Origin: Nemertoderma westbladi
Lineage: Eukaryota > Xenacoelomorpha > Nemertodermatida > Nemertodermatidae
DNA length: 53,947 bases
Reading direction: 5' to 3'
Assembly: GCA_032718475.1 (NCBI GenBank)
Contig: JAUCBJ010007308.1
Coordinates: 1-53,947 of the forward strand
Positions within the stretch are counted from its first letter, which is position 1, and every line of letters begins with the position of its first letter. The position numbers and the translations under genes are program-made. Below, piece after piece: positions 9,879 through 20,263 of the stretch. Below the pieces are notes generated by a model. It was not told where the DNA came from. It made no database searches and saw only the letters and a list, made by a program, of their open reading frames with translations.

Positions 9879-10707
9879 TTATACCCCTTAGGCCTATTGC
9901 AAATTTGAATCTGAAACATGTAAATATGAATGCGTCTTTTTAGGGTATGGTTGTATCCTATCGCTCGCTATAAGCTGATAAGTTCCACCAGCGGATGATC
10001 TTCCACAGTAAATCTTTCCACTCTGATTGCAAAGTTTACCGTCATCAGTCATCGTATCTGAAATATGTTAATAATGTATAAAGTCTCATTAAATGTAATA
10101 AATTATGGTGCGATCTTATTGATTTGATGGTTTGCCCTGCTCCACAGTTGTTCTGCACTAGAAAAATATACTGTAGGTACAATCGAATTAGCAGTCAGTG
10201 TAGGGCATAGGGCATGTCATCATCAAACTAACGCAAGTTGCGAGTGGCAGTCATTAACTCATTATAGGCCTAAACAAAACATATTGCAGATTGGGATTGC
10301 ATGTGGCATGATTATTGATAGTAGTAGGCCTACTACAGTACTGTATATTTGTACTTCAAACACAAATATTGCAGGGGAAGATACTGCAGTACTGTGAAAC
10401 GATTATCTTAGTCTAATATTAGTTCCGGGTACGAATTCCAGGGCGTAGGCCCTATGCAGCTATGTGTTGTGAGGTAAGGCAATACAGCAGTAAGGGAAGG
10501 GACGGTAGTAGAAGGGGGCGTGTGAGATAGAGATTACCACAGGCCACGGACAGGGGATATTTACATTTTATTATTCTGGAGTTACCGGTACAGGTAATTA
10601 TTTTTATTAAACATTACAAATTGAACTTCCTAGGCTGCTCCTGCCTCCTGCTAGGCACCGTCGACCAATTTCTGATATTTTTTACCCGATCTGCGAGGGA
10701 TACCGGT
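9879..10707. other. Upstream region of the V-ATPase gene
   Basis: No gene is seen. It contains the 16-bp palindrome and recurring ACTGCAGTACTGT-like words. The frame of the following gene is open upstream of its ATG, back to a TAG near 10528-10530, but that part does not resemble the family. Confidence 0.5.
10321..10336. other. Perfect 16-bp palindrome
   Basis: GTAGTAGGCCTACTAC is self-complementary. The related TAGGCC core is common in this intergenic stretch, so it may be a local repeat motif and not a binding site. Confidence 0.7.
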
Positions 10708-13221
10708 ATGGCAAACAATCGAAACTGCGGAATCTCTTTCCGCTCAGAGAAGATGTCCCGGATCCAACTATTTCTCCAACACGACGCGGCTTACGCTTGC
10801 ATCGCGGAATTCGGCGAGATTGGACTTATAGAATTCTCGGATCTGAACCTCTCTGTGAACGAATTTCAACGGAAATACATCAACGAAGTACGTCGTTGCG
10901 ATGAGATGGAGAGGAAGCTACGATACGTCGAGAAAGAGGCGCAGAAATGCATCCCGGAGGAGATTCGCGATATGGGAGAAGATCCGGAAACTCCGATGCC
11001 GAGCGAAATGTTCGACCTGGAACTCCAGTTCGAGAGACTAGACGACGAATTACGCGAGGCTAATTCCAACAAGGAGACCCTCAGCAAAAATAAACTCGAG
11101 CTAATGGAATTACTTCAGATACTCCGAGAGACTCAGGGTTTCTTTGCGGACGCGGAAATTGCATTGAATCCGGCGCCCCAAGGGTCGGAGGAGGGCCACA
11201 CGGACCCCGGCATCGACGCGCTATCACCCAAGTTCGGGTTCATCACCGGGGTTATCAGCAGGGAACGCCTCGCCTCGTTCGAGAGGATGTTATGGCGCGC
11301 GTGTCGGGGGAACGTGTTCCTCAGACAGGCCGCGATAGACCTTCCCTTGGTGGACCCCGTATCCGGCGAGGTTGTTGACAAATGCGTCTTCGTTATATTC
11401 TTCCAGGGCGAACAGCTGAGAACGAAAGTTAAGAAAATCTGCGAGGGTTACAAAGCGACTATGTATCCGTGTCCGGATAGTCAGAGTGAGAGGAAAGATA
11501 TGGCGGCCGGTGTGCTGACGAGGATAGAGGATATCCAGACGGTTCTGAGTCAAACAGAGGAGCATCAACGTCGTATTCTATCCGGGGCGGCCCGTAACAT
11601 CCGGGTTTGGTTTGCCAAAGTCCGCAAGATCAAGGCCGTCTACCACGTCCTAAACCTCTGCAACATCCAGAAAGCGATCGTCGCCGAGGGCTGGTGTCCC
11701 TCCAACGACATCGACTTGGTGCACGGTGCGGCGCGTCGAGGCACCGAGCGCAGTGGAACCGACATTCCCGCCATCATAAACACAATGGAGACGACGAAAA
11801 CGCCGCCGACTTACCATAAAACCAACAAGTTTACCTACGCCTTCCAGGCTATCGTCGACGCTTACGGTGTCGCCGACTACCGCGAGATCAACCCGGCTCC
11901 CTACGCCATCATCACCTTCCCCTTCCTATTTGCCGTCATGTTCGGCGACTTTGGCCACGGTTTAATCATGTTCCTATTCGCTCTCTGGATGATCCTAAAT
12001 GAGAAACGATTCAACGCCGAGAAAGGCGCCAGCGAGATTTGGTTAACGATATACGGAGGCCGTTACATCATCCTCCTCATGGGTCTCTTCAGCATCTACA
12101 CGGGGTTCCTTTACAACGACGCCTTCTCCAAGTCCGTCAACATCTTCGGCTCCTCCTGGAGCCTCGAGAACACCTTCACTGATATGAACGTGACCGCGAA
12201 CACGATCCTCACGACGCCCACCATCCAACTCAACCCTATCTACACCTACACGCCCAACTCGCCCTACCCGCTCGGGGTGGATCCCGTGTGGAATCTGTCC
12301 AAGAACAAGATCTCCTTTATGAACTCCTACAAGATGAAGCTCAGTGTCATCCTCGGCGTCGCCCAGATGATGTTCGGGGTCTTCCTCAGCCTCGCCAACC
12401 ACAGTTACTTCAATAACAAGATCAACATATTAGCCGAGTTTATCCCTCAGGTCATCTTCCTCACCTCCATCATGGGGTATCTCTGCGTTATGATCGTGAT
12501 AAAGTGGATTAAATTCGATGCGAGTGTCTCAGCAGTGGCGCCCAGTCTGCTGATCACTCTCATCGACATGTTCCTACTCAAGGCGCATCCACACGATCTC
12601 TACGCGGGTCAGTGGTACGTGGAGAAGATTCTTCTGGTTGTCGCTGTCCTCTGCATCCCCTGGATGCTGCTGCTGAAGCCGCTGGTGATCCGAGCCCAGC
12701 ACCGACGCTCGCGCCTTGTGCGCGGTATCTACACTCCGCAGTGTGCCGATACCACTCCGGTTCTAGCCGAGGATCATCAGCCGGACAGCGGAGATGATCT
12801 AGAGATTAGCTTCAAGGATGACACCGCGGTTGAGGAGGAGTTTGATTTCGGAGATATATTTATCCATCAGTGCATCCACACTATAGAGTTCTGTCTCGGT
12901 TGCATCTCCCACACGGCCTCCTACCTGCGTCTCTGGGCCCTCAGTCTCGCGCATTCCGAGCTCTCCGAGGTCCTCTGGAACATGGCCTTCCGAATCGGCC
13001 TCGCCTCGTCCTCCTACCTCGGCGCCGCTCTCTGTTTCGTTATCTTCGCGGCCTGGGCCGTCGGCACTGTCGTCATCCTCCTCGTTATGGAAGCCCTCTC
13101 GGCGTTCCTCCACACTCTCCGTCTCCATTGGGTTGAGTTCCAGTCGAAGTTCTATTCCGGGAACGGCAACCGTTTCCAGCCCTTTAGTTTTGTTGATATC
13201 CTCCAATCTGCCGATGACTAA
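10708..13221 (+). CDS. ATP6V0A: V-type proton ATPase V0 subunit a, intronless
   Basis: An 837-residue protein, the normal length for the family. The membrane subunit a carries protons across endomembranes or the plasma membrane by providing the two half-channels beside the c-ring. ATG 10708 is chosen because the family start (short leader, then FRSE-M, then a hydrophobic QLFLQ stretch) follows at once; open sequence upstream is not conserved. Residues ~1-395 form the cytoplasmic arm, including the VNEVRRCDEMERKL-type helix. The membrane part begins near residue 399 (FPFLFAVMFGDFGHG) and includes GGRYIILLMGLFSIYTGF. The essential proton-path arginine is present in SYLRLWALSLAH (Arg741, equivalent to yeast Vph1 Arg735). 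The C-terminus HWVEFQSKFYSGNG is typical. No frameshift or stop is seen. The lack of introns, unusual for an animal gene of this family, suggests a retrocopy that stayed intact, or lineage-wide intron loss. Confidence 0.96.
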   Translation: MANNRNCGISFRSEKMSRIQLFLQHDAAYACIAEFGEIGLIEFSDLNLSVNEFQRKYINEVRRCDEMERKLRYVEKEAQKCIPEEIRDMGEDPETPMPSEMFDLELQFERLDDELREANSNKETLSKNKLELMELLQILRETQGFFADAEIALNPAPQGSEEGHTDPGIDALSPKFGFITGVISRERLASFERMLWRACRGNVFLRQAAIDLPLVDPVSGEVVDKCVFVIFFQGEQLRTKVKKICEGYKATMYPCPDSQSERKDMAAGVLTRIEDIQTVLSQTEEHQRRILSGAARNIRVWFAKVRKIKAVYHVLNLCNIQKAIVAEGWCPSNDIDLVHGAARRGTERSGTDIPAIINTMETTKTPPTYHKTNKFTYAFQAIVDAYGVADYREINPAPYAIITFPFLFAVMFGDFGHGLIMFLFALWMILNEKRFNAEKGASEIWLTIYGGRYIILLMGLFSIYTGFLYNDAFSKSVNIFGSSWSLENTFTDMNVTANTILTTPTIQLNPIYTYTPNSPYPLGVDPVWNLSKNKISFMNSYKMKLSVILGVAQMMFGVFLSLANHSYFNNKINILAEFIPQVIFLTSIMGYLCVMIVIKWIKFDASVSAVAPSLLITLIDMFLLKAHPHDLYAGQWYVEKILLVVAVLCIPWMLLLKPLVIRAQHRRSRLVRGIYTPQCADTTPVLAEDHQPDSGDDLEISFKDDTAVEEEFDFGDIFIHQCIHTIEFCLGCISHTASYLRLWALSLAHSELSEVLWNMAFRIGLASSSYLGAALCFVIFAAWAVGTVVILLVMEALSAFLHTLRLHWVEFQSKFYSGNGNRFQPFSFVDILQSADD

Positions 13222-14920
13222 TTAAGTTATCACACTACTCCCAGTCGCAATTAATTAATAATTAATAACAATCATCAATAATAATATATTTAACGATGGT
13301 AATAATTTGTAACACAACTAGAACTAGTCACACACACACAACCATCGATGATCCACACTGAATTTACAATTTTCCCTTTAAATTTTGTTTTCACAGTTTC
13401 TTTCGTGAAATTCGCACCCGCACATTCATATCGTTGATATTAATCACACCGATCGCTATTTCGTGGTAGCATTATCAGCTTTGCATTTTCACCTCAGGTG
13501 TGAAATAGGTTCCCGCAGGGTTGAAAAAAATGTTACATATTCGAAGGTTTTTTAAACTTTAAAACGTTTTTTTTTTTAATTTTAAACTTTAAAACGTTTT
13601 TTTTTTTAATTTTAAACTTTAAAACGTTTTTTTTTTTAATTTTAAACTTCATAATTATTGTAATCTGTTTAAAATTGTATTTATAAAATTGTTTCAAAGG
13701 CGAGATTTAAAATTCAGAGTCATCGTCGATTGTGTTTAACGAACTAGTTATGTGTCAAATTGGAATGAATATTATTAATATTTTTAGTCAAATTAAAGGG
13801 ATAGGTGACACAATCACTGTATTACTGGTCCCAGTGGGCTAGTTACTTAGACCGAAGTTCTTAAATCCACTCACTAAACTTAATTTATATTGGTTATTAC
13901 TAAATGTCAATAATGAATTATCCATTTAATTATAAGTTAAAAGTAATAATTGGTTTATGTCGTAATTTGTTATAATTTTCCATAATAATAATATTAGTGT
14001 ATCATTTTGTTTATATTATATTACCCTACCTACTTACGAACTTCATAAATTATATATCATTGATTTTTGATTCGTAACCTATAAATAGAGAGCCATATAG
14101 TTAGTTATCTGTAGTCAAGGTTATAAATACCGTAATTGTAATTATCTGCTGTAATTATAATGCAATCTTGCTGTTATATAATGTGCTATAATAAATAATT
14201 AATTATCCGAAAGTTTTGTGTTAAATAATTATGTTTAAACTTAAATTATGTACAGTAATTACTGTTTAATTAATAATTTATAATACTATCCGTGGTTCAT
14301 TCCCTCTCATAATTTTGCTATTTTTAATACGTTTTTACTATTTGATTTATCTTTATTAAACATTTAAATTGAATACCTAAATGCGAACTCGATATTATTT
14401 GCCGGTGTATAAAGTAGATTATTTAATTCTGTTATATATTTATATTATATACTTATCAAGGTAGTTTATTTTTGTAATTAATTACGTATTCGATCGCGCT
14501 AAACTTTTGTTTGTGTTTAAGTTATAATTTTCTCTATTTGAATTAAAGTCTGTAGTTTATTAAGTTAACGTAAAGTGCCTTTGAATGTCAGTTGGTTTTC
14601 ATGTGCCTGTCTTGCTTCCTCTGTTGTGATTAGTAAACATTAATCATTGTATTTATCAAATATAATTGTGTGTGATGATAATAATTAATATCAAAAGTTT
14701 TATTTATTTTATCGGTTATGGTTAGAACGCCTGTAATAATCACCCAGAGAGATTGTTACCTAAGATCAAAGATGCTTACAGTCTACACGTAACCTTAAAC
14801 ACTTAAACTGGTTGCGGAACAAGATATTTTTTATTATATTTGGTGGAAAAAACAAATGATTTTCACATTTGTTCTGAATGAGAATGCTTTACTTATGAGT
14901 AAACAATCGTCTCCCACAAC
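13222..14920. other. AT-rich region after the V-ATPase gene, likely 3' UTR and intergenic
   Basis: No coding frame. It is strongly AT-rich with several AATAAA-like words. It contains a 30-bp triple repeat (13561-13650). No clear poly(A) tail or target-site duplication marking a retrocopy end was found. Confidence 0.5.
13561..13650. repeat. Three exact 30-bp tandem copies
   Basis: Each copy consists of aaaacg, a run of T, then aattttaaacttt. The copies are almost identical, implying recent expansion. The unit has AAACTTT and AAAACG motifs separated by T11. Confidence 0.9.
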
Positions 14921-14921
14921 T

Positions 14922-15085
14922 ACACCATGTCCCGGAATCAGTGTCGTTATTCAGGTACCTTCCCCCCCCCCCCCCCCCCCTCCCATATACACCATGTCCC
15001 GGAATATAGTGTCGTTATTCAGGTACCTTCCCCCCCCCCCCCCCCCTCCCATATACACCATGTCCCGGAATATAGTGTCGCTTTA
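14922..15085. repeat. ~73-bp tandem repeat carrying long C tracts
   Basis: The words accatgtcccggaat, agtgtcgttattcaggta and a run of 16-18 C followed by tcccatatac recur, giving two full copies and a partial third. The C-run length differs between copies. Confidence 0.85.
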
Positions 15086-15487
15086 TTCTTTAGCTACAAG
15101 CGTTTTAAAAAAGGTGTCTCCGTCGATATTGCACCAGTTACACCGCAGTTATTCTTCAAACATTTAGTGATTTGTTGGTATTAGTGGAAAGCTGAACGCG
15201 CAAGGATTCAAAATATGTAAAAACATTTGAATTTGGTTGGTAAATAGCTGAGTTATGGGCATTCGAATTTTGCATGTATTAGCTTCCACTGCAGGCCATT
15301 TATTCTATTAATAAATACACAATGTTCTAGAACATTTTGTTTATCTCAAAAGTAGCTTGGCAACAATGCAATGTAGTAGTAGTCTCGCACAAACAGTGCG
15401 CACCGCCACCCAAACTGGCTTTTAATATTTATATTAAAAGGTTTAAAACCTCACGTATGCTAATAATATTAAAACTGATAGAGCAAT

Positions 15488-15715
15488 TTAAGTTATAATT
15501 GACTCCAGACACGCTTCCACGTTGTCCAACTTTGCCGTGAAGCTGACCGTCTCCGATCCATAAATTGATTTGATTAATTCCAAATGACTCAGCTCGATTG
15601 AATCCATAACGTTGGTACCAAGATCAGACATGAGAGTACAGGAGACGAGAGACATCATAGCCTCTTTTAAGAATTTTTTACTGGGCGGCACAGTCACTCG
15701 CCATGGCAAATTGTA
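15488..15715 (-). other. Possible orphan coding exon, unrecognised
   Basis: The - strand frame ending at 15488 has about 75 codons with ordinary amino-acid composition (helical, Leu/Ser/Glu-rich) before running into a proline stretch made by the G tract at 15721. Its codon use looks more coding-like than the AT-rich surroundings. It could be the last exon of a gene or an old retroelement fragment. No family is recognised. Confidence 0.25.
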
Positions 15716-15720
15716 TGAGT

Positions 15721-15743
15721 GGGGGGGGGGGGGGGGGGGGGGG
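15721..15743. repeat. Poly(G) tract of about 23 bases
   Basis: Uninterrupted G run on the + strand. Similar runs occur at 16631-16651, 33851-33862 and 46032-46050, and C runs at 18684-18695, 22841-22853 and 27851-27862. Confidence 0.9.
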
Positions 15744-15799
15744 TGAATTTGATACACATTTTTAATGTGTGTGAACGAAAAACTATTAAGCATACTGTA

Positions 15800-17740
15800 A
15801 TATATTGTTTATTGACAATAATGGATATAATTTCTATAAGAAGCAACAACAGCAATACATAAATATTAAATTATAATAGAAAATGTGGCACCTATACCGG
15901 AAATTCATAGGTGGTTAAAACAGGTTTGAGAACAAAATTAATAATTATACAATTATTTCCGAATATTTTTAACAATAAGGCCATCTAGAAAGAAAATAAT
16001 AACATTAGATTACATTACACTAAAAATTAAATGAAACCAATAATAATTCAATTTATTGCATCATAAAATATAGCCATTTATATTTCAATATAATAGATGT
16101 AACATTAAATATACATTAATTCAATTACATGTACATACTGTATTACATTTACAATTTATATTTAATAGGTGAGAAAATGCCATACACAGCCCAATCAAAA
16201 ATTAATTAATTATCTATAAGGTAAGAAATAAAATTTAATAATTATATACTATTTGAAAAAACTGCTTTCTCTCTAAAAGTTTTACAAATTTATTAGTGAA
16301 ATAAAGTAACTTGTTTTCATTAAATTGCAAAATTATTGAAAATAAGTGTCTGATACCATTTGAAGGAAAGGAGCAGATTACAGAGGCTGCCGGCTTTTCT
16401 AACCAAAACAATAAACGATATTTCGATAACGGAACAAGCTATGAACAAACAGACTTCAGATTTGGAATTCTGATGAAATGTTGCTCTAGATGAAATGAAA
16501 AAAAAATCGGTATTAAGGATCGGGAGATTAAAATCGGTGGTAAGGTTATTAATGTGTAGAAAATAGGAGGTACCTGTAGTATGCACCAAATTTATTTGAG
16601 CCGGAAATTGTAATATTATAAAGCCAGATAGGGGGGGGGGGGGGGGGGGGGGAACTGGATGCAATAAAAATTCATCCCTCTCCAGGGGAAATTCGACGCA
16701 AATAACAGCTGATTACTCTCAAAAATAAAACTGTAAACTGTTTTGTTTAGTTTATTGTTTTGGTTAAAATAACATGCCACTGTAACCTGCTCCTTTCCCT
16801 AAATTGATAATTTAACTGAGGCGGGATATTAATTCGCCAAGATGGGATTTGCGTCCACTTCCCCTGTCTATATAAAGCTGTAAAAGTGCTAGATTATAAG
16901 ACTTGAATTTAATCTTATAATAATTATTTCTTTAATAAATAATTAAATTATTGTCGGCCAAAATATACTCGCCCATGTGAAGAATTCCAGGATTTCACTT
17001 TTCGGTCGACTTTTTATTGGAATTTTATATATGAAGATTTTGTATTTTTTTTAATTTATCTTTATTAAGTGTTTTATAGCGCTAATTTCTGTCTTATAAG
17101 CTGTACATATACTAATTCGTTTATTGTTTTGGTTAGATTCAACCCGTCTGTAACCTGCGTTTTTTTTGTGAAAACCTGATATTCTTCACATGGGGGTAAC
17201 TGCAAAGTGAAATATAACGGCAGAAAGTCTGGTATTCTTCACATGGGCCTAAATATACTTATTAAAAATAATATAATTAAATTTATAAGAAAAATAATAT
17301 CAGTATCATAAATAAATAAATAAATATACAGTATCATAAAAATCATTATTAAAACTTAATAATTATTCAGTATTATTAATAAAATAATAATAGTATTATT
17401 ATAATTATATCAAATTATTAATAAATGTACATAGACGAACCCCAATTAAGTAGTTAAACACTTAATTTTCAAAACCAATTTATTACATAATAAAGCAATG
17501 ATGCAATGTAAGCCCTGCCGTCTCGGGGTAGTTTATAATGACTAATAAACTTCTAAATCTCTCCTGAATACTAATAGTAACATACTGAAAACTGACTACT
17601 CTTAACAGGGGTAGGGGGTTAAAGGTGCCAGACAGGTAAGTATGGTGATAGCAAGCAGCCTTGGAAGTTGGAACTATCCAATATCCATCTGAGGCACCAA
17701 TTAACTGCAGTAAGCCTATCAGGAATCTATAGACATCTAC
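15800..17740. other. AT-rich intergenic region
   Basis: No supported gene. It includes a G tract at 16631-16651 and two copies of a phrase of the type attcttcacatggg (near 17183 and 17235) whose complement, cccatgtgaagaatt, occurs near 16971. Confidence 0.5.
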
Positions 17741-17758
17741 ACAATGATTGGACCAAAG

Positions 17759-17788
17759 GCGACCTTTACTAACATTAGTAAAGGTCGC
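17759..17788. other. Perfect 14-bp-arm hairpin
   Basis: gcgacctttactaa (17759-17772) pairs perfectly with ttagtaaaggtcgc (17775-17788), leaving a 2-base centre. It is nearly a perfect palindrome in AT-rich DNA. Confidence 0.8.
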
Positions 17789-17967
17789 ATTGGGTTGGAC
17801 ACTGACTCATCCCTCCACTACTACTACTACTACTGTACTATGGCTATCACCCATTGAAGTCTCTGTGCTGTCAATCACTTATTCCTTTAGAAGTTTATGT
17901 AGGTACTTTACTGGGATTGATACATATTAGATTGGTCGCTGGCTGAGGCTAGTCCAGATATAATATA

Positions 17968-18282
17968 TTAGGAAGGCACTCTGGCTGTGACTGGGCGGCA
18001 AATTGATTCAACTGGGCGGCACTTGTGCCGCCTAGTGGCAAAGTTAAACGAGGCTATGCCGGGCATATAACCAAACTGTTCTTTAGGAATTTTGCTTGAT
18101 AACAAGTTCCTCAGCCGTTTCCCTACTAGGCTGGTGAATATTTTGTAAGCGTTGCATAGTAGCGAAATACCTCTATAATTGTCTGGGTCGGTGCGGGTGC
18201 CCTTTCCTTTATAGATGACTTTTGTAATGCTCGACTTCCAGCATTTGACTAGAGAACCGCTGTTTAAACAGATGTTGAACAA
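17968..18282 (-). pseudogene. Non-LTR retrotransposon reverse-transcriptase fragment, copy A
   Basis: The - strand frame encodes WKSSITKVIYKGKGTRTDP followed by NYRGISLL and, later, KEQFGYMPG. These are the N-terminal fingers and following motifs of LINE-type reverse transcriptases. The catalytic YxDD region, the endonuclease and the rest of ORF2 are missing. After QFGYMPG the sequence loses resemblance. The fragment lies partly in the ~700-bp direct repeat 18079-18777; copy B (27188-27448) ends its homology just before QFGYMPG. It is a dead fragment, probably carried as a passenger. Confidence 0.8.
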
Positions 18283-18777
18283 GGTCGTCCATAATCGTTA
18301 ATATGTTTAATCGTTAATATGATGGCGGATGACAATATTGCTTGGTACCGGTAATAGATTAATATACAGCCAATGTCGTTGACGGTGACGGTAAAACAAT
18401 ATTACCCGTCTGCACTGAAACTGGGTAACTAACTAAACTGAATCACAAACCGGTAGCAGGAGATAATATATGATTGATATACCAATATTACTTCACTCCT
18501 ACGCTACCTTGGCCTGTTACCTAATGGATGCTCTCCTTTGCCCTTATTGGCTAATACCCTACTTCTCACCCTTTCACTCTCTGGGAGTGTTTCCCCTCTG
18601 CTGCTAGCCTCTGCTAGCTGTGTCCCCTCCGAGGTGGTTTGACCTCTAACCTTCCTTTGTGTGTGGCTTCGGGGCTTGTGTTGCCCCCCCCCCCAAATGT
18701 TGGTTGTGATACGAGATTAATATTGCTAATCTCGTATCTCCAACATATTGCTGAAAATGCCACCATCCCATTTTCTG
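18079..18777 (-). repeat. ~700-bp direct repeat, copy A
   Basis: It matches 27245-27945 almost base for base in the same orientation. It includes the RT fragment and a C tract, and ends with a stem-loop (18710-18736, arms tacgagatta/taatctcgta) close to the shared end CCATTTTCTG. It lacks clear TG...CA ends or a primer-binding site beside it, so I do not call it an LTR. Confidence 0.9.
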
Positions 18778-18789
18778 GTGGGTAATGAG

Positions 18790-18874
18790 GCGGAATTGAA
18801 TCCGCTTACACTCCCCCCCATGCTATCTTCCCGGTGAGAAGATAGCATCAACTACAAGTGCGCTTCAATTCCGC
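18790..18874. other. Nested inverted repeat / cruciform
   Basis: The outer arms gcggaattgaa (18790-18800) and ttcaattccgc (18864-18874) enclose a hairpin with arms atgctatcttc (18820-18830) and gaagatagcat (18838-18848). All arms are perfect. It sits 12 bases inside the end of repeat copy A, so it may be a terminal structure of the element there. Confidence 0.8.
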
Positions 18875-19207
18875 TGGAACCCGATCTACTATCGGGTGTG
18901 GGGTGGAGTTCTTTTCTCGGAGTCGGCTTTCCAGGCCGCTCCCTCTGGGTATGATATTGCTACCCCTTCTTGGTGCAATCGCAACCTATGTTGCACCAAG
19001 ACATCTGACGTCTCTGTTCGAGACAATTGTGGACTCTTCACACAATTTTCAAAAACTCTCACTCCTGAATCTTACTCTCGACCTCTCTCTCCCTTACTCT
19101 TCCTCTCTCCCTGCTCGCTCCCCACACTTGAATTGCACCCGTCTCACATTCCTCACGCGCCAACACCTCCTCTCCATACTTCCCTCGTACTCCTCTCATA
19201 CTCCCCT

Positions 19208-19400
19208 CGGAACTTACCCCAGTCCATCGGCTTGTGGAAGACAAGCCTCATGAGCTGGCCCCATCGCCACTGCTTCGCAATGTCCCGTGCCCGCTCCGTG
19301 CTCCCCCCGGAACTTGCCCCAGTCCATCGGCTTGTGGCAGACAAGGCCCATGAGCTGGCCCATCCCCACTGCTCCACAATGTCCTGTGTTCTCTACCACT
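19208..19400. repeat. Two ~100-bp tandem copies
   Basis: The block beginning CGGAACTT and containing CAGTCCATCGGCTTGTGG starts at 19208 and again at 19308, with scattered differences. The + strand here is pyrimidine-rich. Confidence 0.85.
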
Positions 19401-19599
19401 CCCAAAGTGCCAGTTTTCCTTAGTCTTACCCCTGTCTGTGCTATTATCCTATCTACCTCGCTACTTACTTCTTACCCTTCTACTTACTATATAACTCTCT
19501 TACTACTAACTCTATTAACTCTAACGGTACTATGTACCCTAATACTGCTACTACCTACATAATCCTACTACCTAATACCTACATACCACACCCTTCACT

Positions 19600-20060
19600 C
19601 TCTTACTACGTGGCGCTTTTGGTGCCCACAACCCCTCTGCTACTACTTCTATGGTATACCTACATACCATACCCTCTACTCTCTTTCTACGTGGCGCTTT
19701 CGGTGCCCACAACCCCTCTGCTACTACTTCTATGGTATATCTACATACCACACTCACTCTCTTTCTACGTGGCGCTTTCGGTGCCCACAACCTCTAACTC
19801 TCTCGGTACTATGTACCCTGCTACTCCGGTACTATGTACCCTGCTACTACTCGTGGTATGTCAATATACCACACTCCCTATCTTCTGCCTACTTCTAACT
19901 CTAACGGTACTATGTACCCTCCTACTCCCGTGGTATGTTTATATACCACACTCCCTAATTTCTGCCTACTTCTAACTCTAACGGTACTATGTACCCTCCT
20001 ACTCCCGATGGTATGTTTATATACCACACTCCCTAATTTCTGCCTACTTCTAACTCCTCC
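19600..20060. repeat. Two families of ~75-85-bp tandem repeats with small palindromes
   Basis: Around 19600-19800 a unit containing TCTACGTGGCGCTTTCGGTG repeats about three times. At 19800-20060 a unit containing GGTACTATGTACC and GTGGTATGTTTATATACCAC repeats about three times; both words are inverted repeats. The stretch is pyrimidine-rich and without a gene. Confidence 0.8.
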
Positions 20061-20263
20061 TCATTACTCTTACTAACTTCTACTAACTTATCTTACTACT
20101 ACTTACTACTCCCTAACTATCTACCTACTTTCTAACTTCTACTAACTATCTAACTTCTCTACTTATTTTATTATTTTATTTACTTATTATTTATTTTTAT
20201 ATTTTGTGTGGGAAGGGCGTCTCGCCCTCATTCCCACCCCCCTCAGTCCAACATATTGGACGA

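Noticed and set aside
10621-10707. Upstream extension of the V-ATPase frame
   Set aside because: It begins at a non-ATG codon and does not resemble the family; ATG 10708 gives the expected N-terminus.
15488-15793. 101-residue protein including a proline stretch
   Set aside because: The proline stretch is the poly(G) tract; only the distal ~75 codons look coding-like, listed at low confidence.
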